From: a bacterium
Lineage (GTDB): Bacteria > Bacteroidota > Ignavibacteria > SZUA-365
Direction of reading: 5' to 3'
DNA: 64,000 nt
Assembly (NCBI GenBank): GCA_020444325.1
Contig: JAHLLD010000005.1
Coordinates: forward strand, 1 to 64,000
Positions 61,907 to 64,000 of this stretch are shown piece by piece. The first letter of the stretch is position 1; each line of letters begins with the position of its first letter. The position numbers and the translations under genes are program-made. The notes under the pieces are model-generated. The model ran no database searches. It was not told the origin of the DNA and saw nothing but the letters and a program-made list of their open reading frames with translations.

Positions 61907-64000
61907 TCAGTTGAGAATGCGCACCGTCTTGCTGACGGAAAGATCAGATGATGTCATCCGCAGGACATAGCTGCCCGCGGCAAGTCCGGCAGTCGACAGT
62001 CGCGCCGTGTGGCTGCCTGCGTGCAGGGTTGCACGGAAGACGTGACGGACCTTGCGGCCGTTGATGTCGTACAGAGCCATTTCCACGGGCATGCTGTTCG
62101 CCACGTTGAACTCCACGGTGATGCCTTCGCCGGCTGAAGAAGCAGGCTGTGGATACAGTGAAGAGATACCGAGCTGCTGCGGCAGCTGCACGCCCGGTTC
62201 GTCGACGTCGAGAACCTGGCGGTGGGGACTGGTGTAGCGGAATACTTCGATGCCAGCGGCATAGACCTTGGAAACGGCACCGTCATTCCACTCTGCGGCG
62301 TCGCTGATGAAATCGAAATCCCACGGCGCGGGCTGCACTTCCCATGTGACGCCGACGTCCGTAGTCACGTAGGCATTATTGTCGGTGAACACCCAGAGTC
62401 GTTCGCCGAAACGCTCCCAGACGATAGAGCCGTAAGGGACGTCGAGGTTGCTGACGATGGTCCAGTTCTCACCACCGTCGGTGGTGAGTGCCAGGGTGTC
62501 AGTTCCTTCGTCGTTCTGTCGCGAGAAGCGTGCGGCGCCGACGAGTTCATCACGGAAGCTGATATCGATGGAATTCTTGCTGGGCGTCGGATAGCTCGTC
62601 CACGTTTCGCCACCATCGACAGTTTTGTAAATGATACTGCTGTTGGTGCCGAACCAGCCGACGTTCTCGTTGACGAAATCATAGGAATTATTCCAGCCTG
62701 CTTCTCCGCTGGCCGCTGTCAGCGGCGTGCTGACGGGTGACCAGCTGAAACCGCCGTCGGTGGTTTTTCCGATGGCCCAGTTGCCATCTTTCGGATCGCC
62801 CTGGAACACGCCGTTTGCCTGTGAGAACATGTGAATCCAGTTGACGAAAGGCGTCATGTTCGAAACGCTGGAGCCCGACCACGACTGTCCGCCATCGGTG
62901 GTGAGGTAGATCCCCGCGTTGCCGCTGACGGGACCCGTTCCTACCAGTGCGGTGAATTCATCGATACCGTCAATACAGTACACGCCTTCTCCGTTTGGAT
63001 AGCCTGTACCGAAGGCGAAGAGCCAGCTGTCACCGCCGTCATTACTGCGCACGGCGATATCCTGCGTCGGAACACTGTTTTCGGTGAAGTCGCCGGCCAC
63101 CCAGACCGTCCAGCGGTCAGGCGAGTCGATGGAATTCCACGGGTAGCGGAGATCGAGAACGGTATGCATCTCATCCGTCAGGTTCACGGTCACGCGGTCC
63201 ATGTCGAAATCCTGGTAGCTGCCGTCGGTGAAGCTCAGCATGATGGGCACATAGCCTTCCGAGAGCTTGCTGTCGGCATTCAGCGTAAACGTGAAGTTGA
63301 GCGTTTTCGTGTCCATGGTCTGCATGGCGCCGAGCGAGGCAGAAGTCATATCGAGGGTGCCGTACATCGGGTCGACGGAAACTGTCACGCTGGCGTCGGT
63401 GGTCGGTGCGAGACGGTTTTCGATGACCATTTCGATGTCGACGGTTTCACCTGCCTGCGTTACTTCATTACTGGAGGCGCCCATGACGGTGAACGATTTG
63501 ATGGCGAGCCCGGGGATATCGCTCATGGTCGCGTTCTGCGTAAGCGCATTCAGAGCGTTTGCGCGTCCATAATACGTGGCGTCGCGGCTGGTCCCGAACA
63601 TGTCCGAGGTCACGCGAATCTGCTGCAGCACCTGGTCGGGAGTCCAGTCGGGATGGATCGCGAAAATGAGTGCCGCGAGACCCGACATGTGCGGAGCGGA
63701 AAAACTGGTGCCGGTGACATTCTGATACCCGAAGCTCATCCGGGCTGCGGTGATGTCGGTTCCCGGCGCGCAGACATGAATGGAGGTGCCGTAGGCGGAC
63801 CAGGTTGAAGCCTCACCATTTTTTTCGACGGAGCTGACGGCGAGTACGTGATCGAGGCTGGCGGGAACGAAGGGATTGATGTCGTTGTCGATCGCGGAAT
63901 TACCCGCGCCGCCGACGACCAGCACGCCGTTCGCGTGCGCATAGTTGATTTCATCCTGCAGCACCTGGCTGATCAGCGCATTGCTGCCCCAGCTGGCATT
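61907..64000 (-). CDS. S8 subtilisin-like protease with Asp-box repeats and T9SS domain (N-terminus beyond window)
   Basis: At least 698 residues are visible; the frame is open to the right edge, so signal, propeptide and the Asp/His part of the triad are missing. Visible: oxyanion-hole Asn in VVGGAGNSAID and catalytic Ser in GTSFSAPHMSGLAALIF, closely like the neighbouring protease. Asp-box repeats (TTDGGQSWSG, TTDGGFSWSP, TVDGGETWTS, TTDGGENWTI, TTDVGVTWEV) and a T9SS domain (SLYPQPASSAGEGITVEF ... LAAGSYVLRMTSSD) follow. A tandem duplicate of the gene at 58725-61739, 167 bp upstream of its start. Confidence 0.93.
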   Translation of the reverse strand, partial: NASWGSNALISQVLQDEINYAHANGVLVVGGAGNSAIDNDINPFVPASLDHVLAVSSVEKNGEASTWSAYGTSIHVCAPGTDITAARMSFGYQNVTGTSFSAPHMSGLAALIFAIHPDWTPDQVLQQIRVTSDMFGTSRDATYYGRANALNALTQNATMSDIPGLAIKSFTVMGASSNEVTQAGETVDIEMVIENRLAPTTDASVTVSVDPMYGTLDMTSASLGAMQTMDTKTLNFTFTLNADSKLSEGYVPIMLSFTDGSYQDFDMDRVTVNLTDEMHTVLDLRYPWNSIDSPDRWTVWVAGDFTENSVPTQDIAVRSNDGGDSWLFAFGTGYPNGEGVYCIDGIDEFTALVGTGPVSGNAGIYLTTDGGQSWSGSSVSNMTPFVNWIHMFSQANGVFQGDPKDGNWAIGKTTDGGFSWSPVSTPLTAASGEAGWNNSYDFVNENVGWFGTNSSIIYKTVDGGETWTSYPTPSKNSIDISFRDELVGAARFSRQNDEGTDTLALTTDGGENWTIVSNLDVPYGSIVWERFGERLWVFTDNNAYVTTDVGVTWEVQPAPWDFDFISDAAEWNDGAVSKVYAAGIEVFRYTSPHRQVLDVDEPGVQLPQQLGISSLYPQPASSAGEGITVEFNVANSMPVEMALYDINGRKVRHVFRATLHAGSHTARLSTAGLAAGSYVLRMTSSDLSVSKTVRILN

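Noticed and set aside
1-64000. tRNA, rRNA, transposase, integrase or phage genes
   Set aside because: Read through both strands without finding tRNA-like cloverleaf signatures, rRNA segments, or mobile-element proteins or terminal repeats. A covariance search could still reveal a missed small RNA.

Overview
The window carries 48 protein genes, about 46 of them complete, on both strands. No rRNA, tRNA, insertion sequence, phage gene or CRISPR array is visible. Base composition is GC-rich (high 50s % by eye). Six proteins end in a type IX secretion (T9SS) sorting domain with PNPF-like motifs, which places the organism in the Fibrobacteres-Chlorobi-Bacteroidetes (FCB) group. Many genes have clear Shine-Dalgarno sequences (GGAGG/AGGAG), and one promoter matches the sigma-70 consensus TTGACA-N17-TATAAT exactly. 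Both are unusual for Bacteroidia, so I infer an Ignavibacteria/Kapabacteria/Chlorobi-like lineage, not a typical Bacteroides or Flavobacterium. This assignment is inference.

Layout. 1-9 kb: a PD40 lipoprotein cut by the left edge, two large T9SS cargo proteins, purE with a structured leader, and a 4-oxalocrotonate tautomerase. 9-17 kb: a GH3/beta-lactamase-fold lipoprotein, a DUF4287-AHSA1 protein, an M48 protease, a DPP7-type S46 peptidase and small secreted proteins. 17-25.8 kb: a DUF255 thioredoxin-fold protein, DUF445, a SPOUT RNA methyltransferase, an Omp28-like lipoprotein, DUF58, a TPR lipoprotein, two transporters and a VOC protein. 25.8-38.5 kb: uvrA, a propeller-like secreted protein, a NusG-domain-II protein, a histone H1-like/ArsC-Spx fusion, a DnaQ-type exonuclease, corA, a CBM48-like protein, an octaheme cytochrome, ahpC and htpG. 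38.6-42.5 kb: an ECF sigma factor, a membrane anti-sigma/barrel-like fusion and two von Willebrand A (VWA) proteins in one apparent operon. 42.6-48.6 kb: a divergent five-gene operon (lactone-oxidase-like flavoprotein, small subunit-like protein, GMC oxidoreductase, PhoD-like phosphatase, unknown) behind the consensus promoter. 48.7-64 kb: an M2 peptidase, an S15-like T9SS hydrolase, a DPP11-type S46 peptidase, an MBL hydrolase, a TonB_C-coiled-coil protein, lgt and two tandem T9SS subtilases, the second cut by the right edge.

How the genes fit together. Much of the window serves the cell envelope and extracellular protein digestion: surface subtilases and an S15-like hydrolase, paired DPP7/DPP11 exopeptidases with complementary predicted specificity, and M2 and M48 lipoproteins. 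Lgt would lipidate the many lipoproteins. The T9SS machinery itself is not in this window.

Least explained features: (1) an Ala/Lys/Pro-rich histone H1-like tail fused to an ArsC/Spx domain; (2) the ECF sigma / trans-envelope anti-sigma / VWA operon; (3) the consensus-promoter flavoprotein-GMC-PhoD operon; (4) a palindrome TATGCA-N5-TGCATA repeated three times at exact 33-bp spacing and found again in a divergent promoter region.
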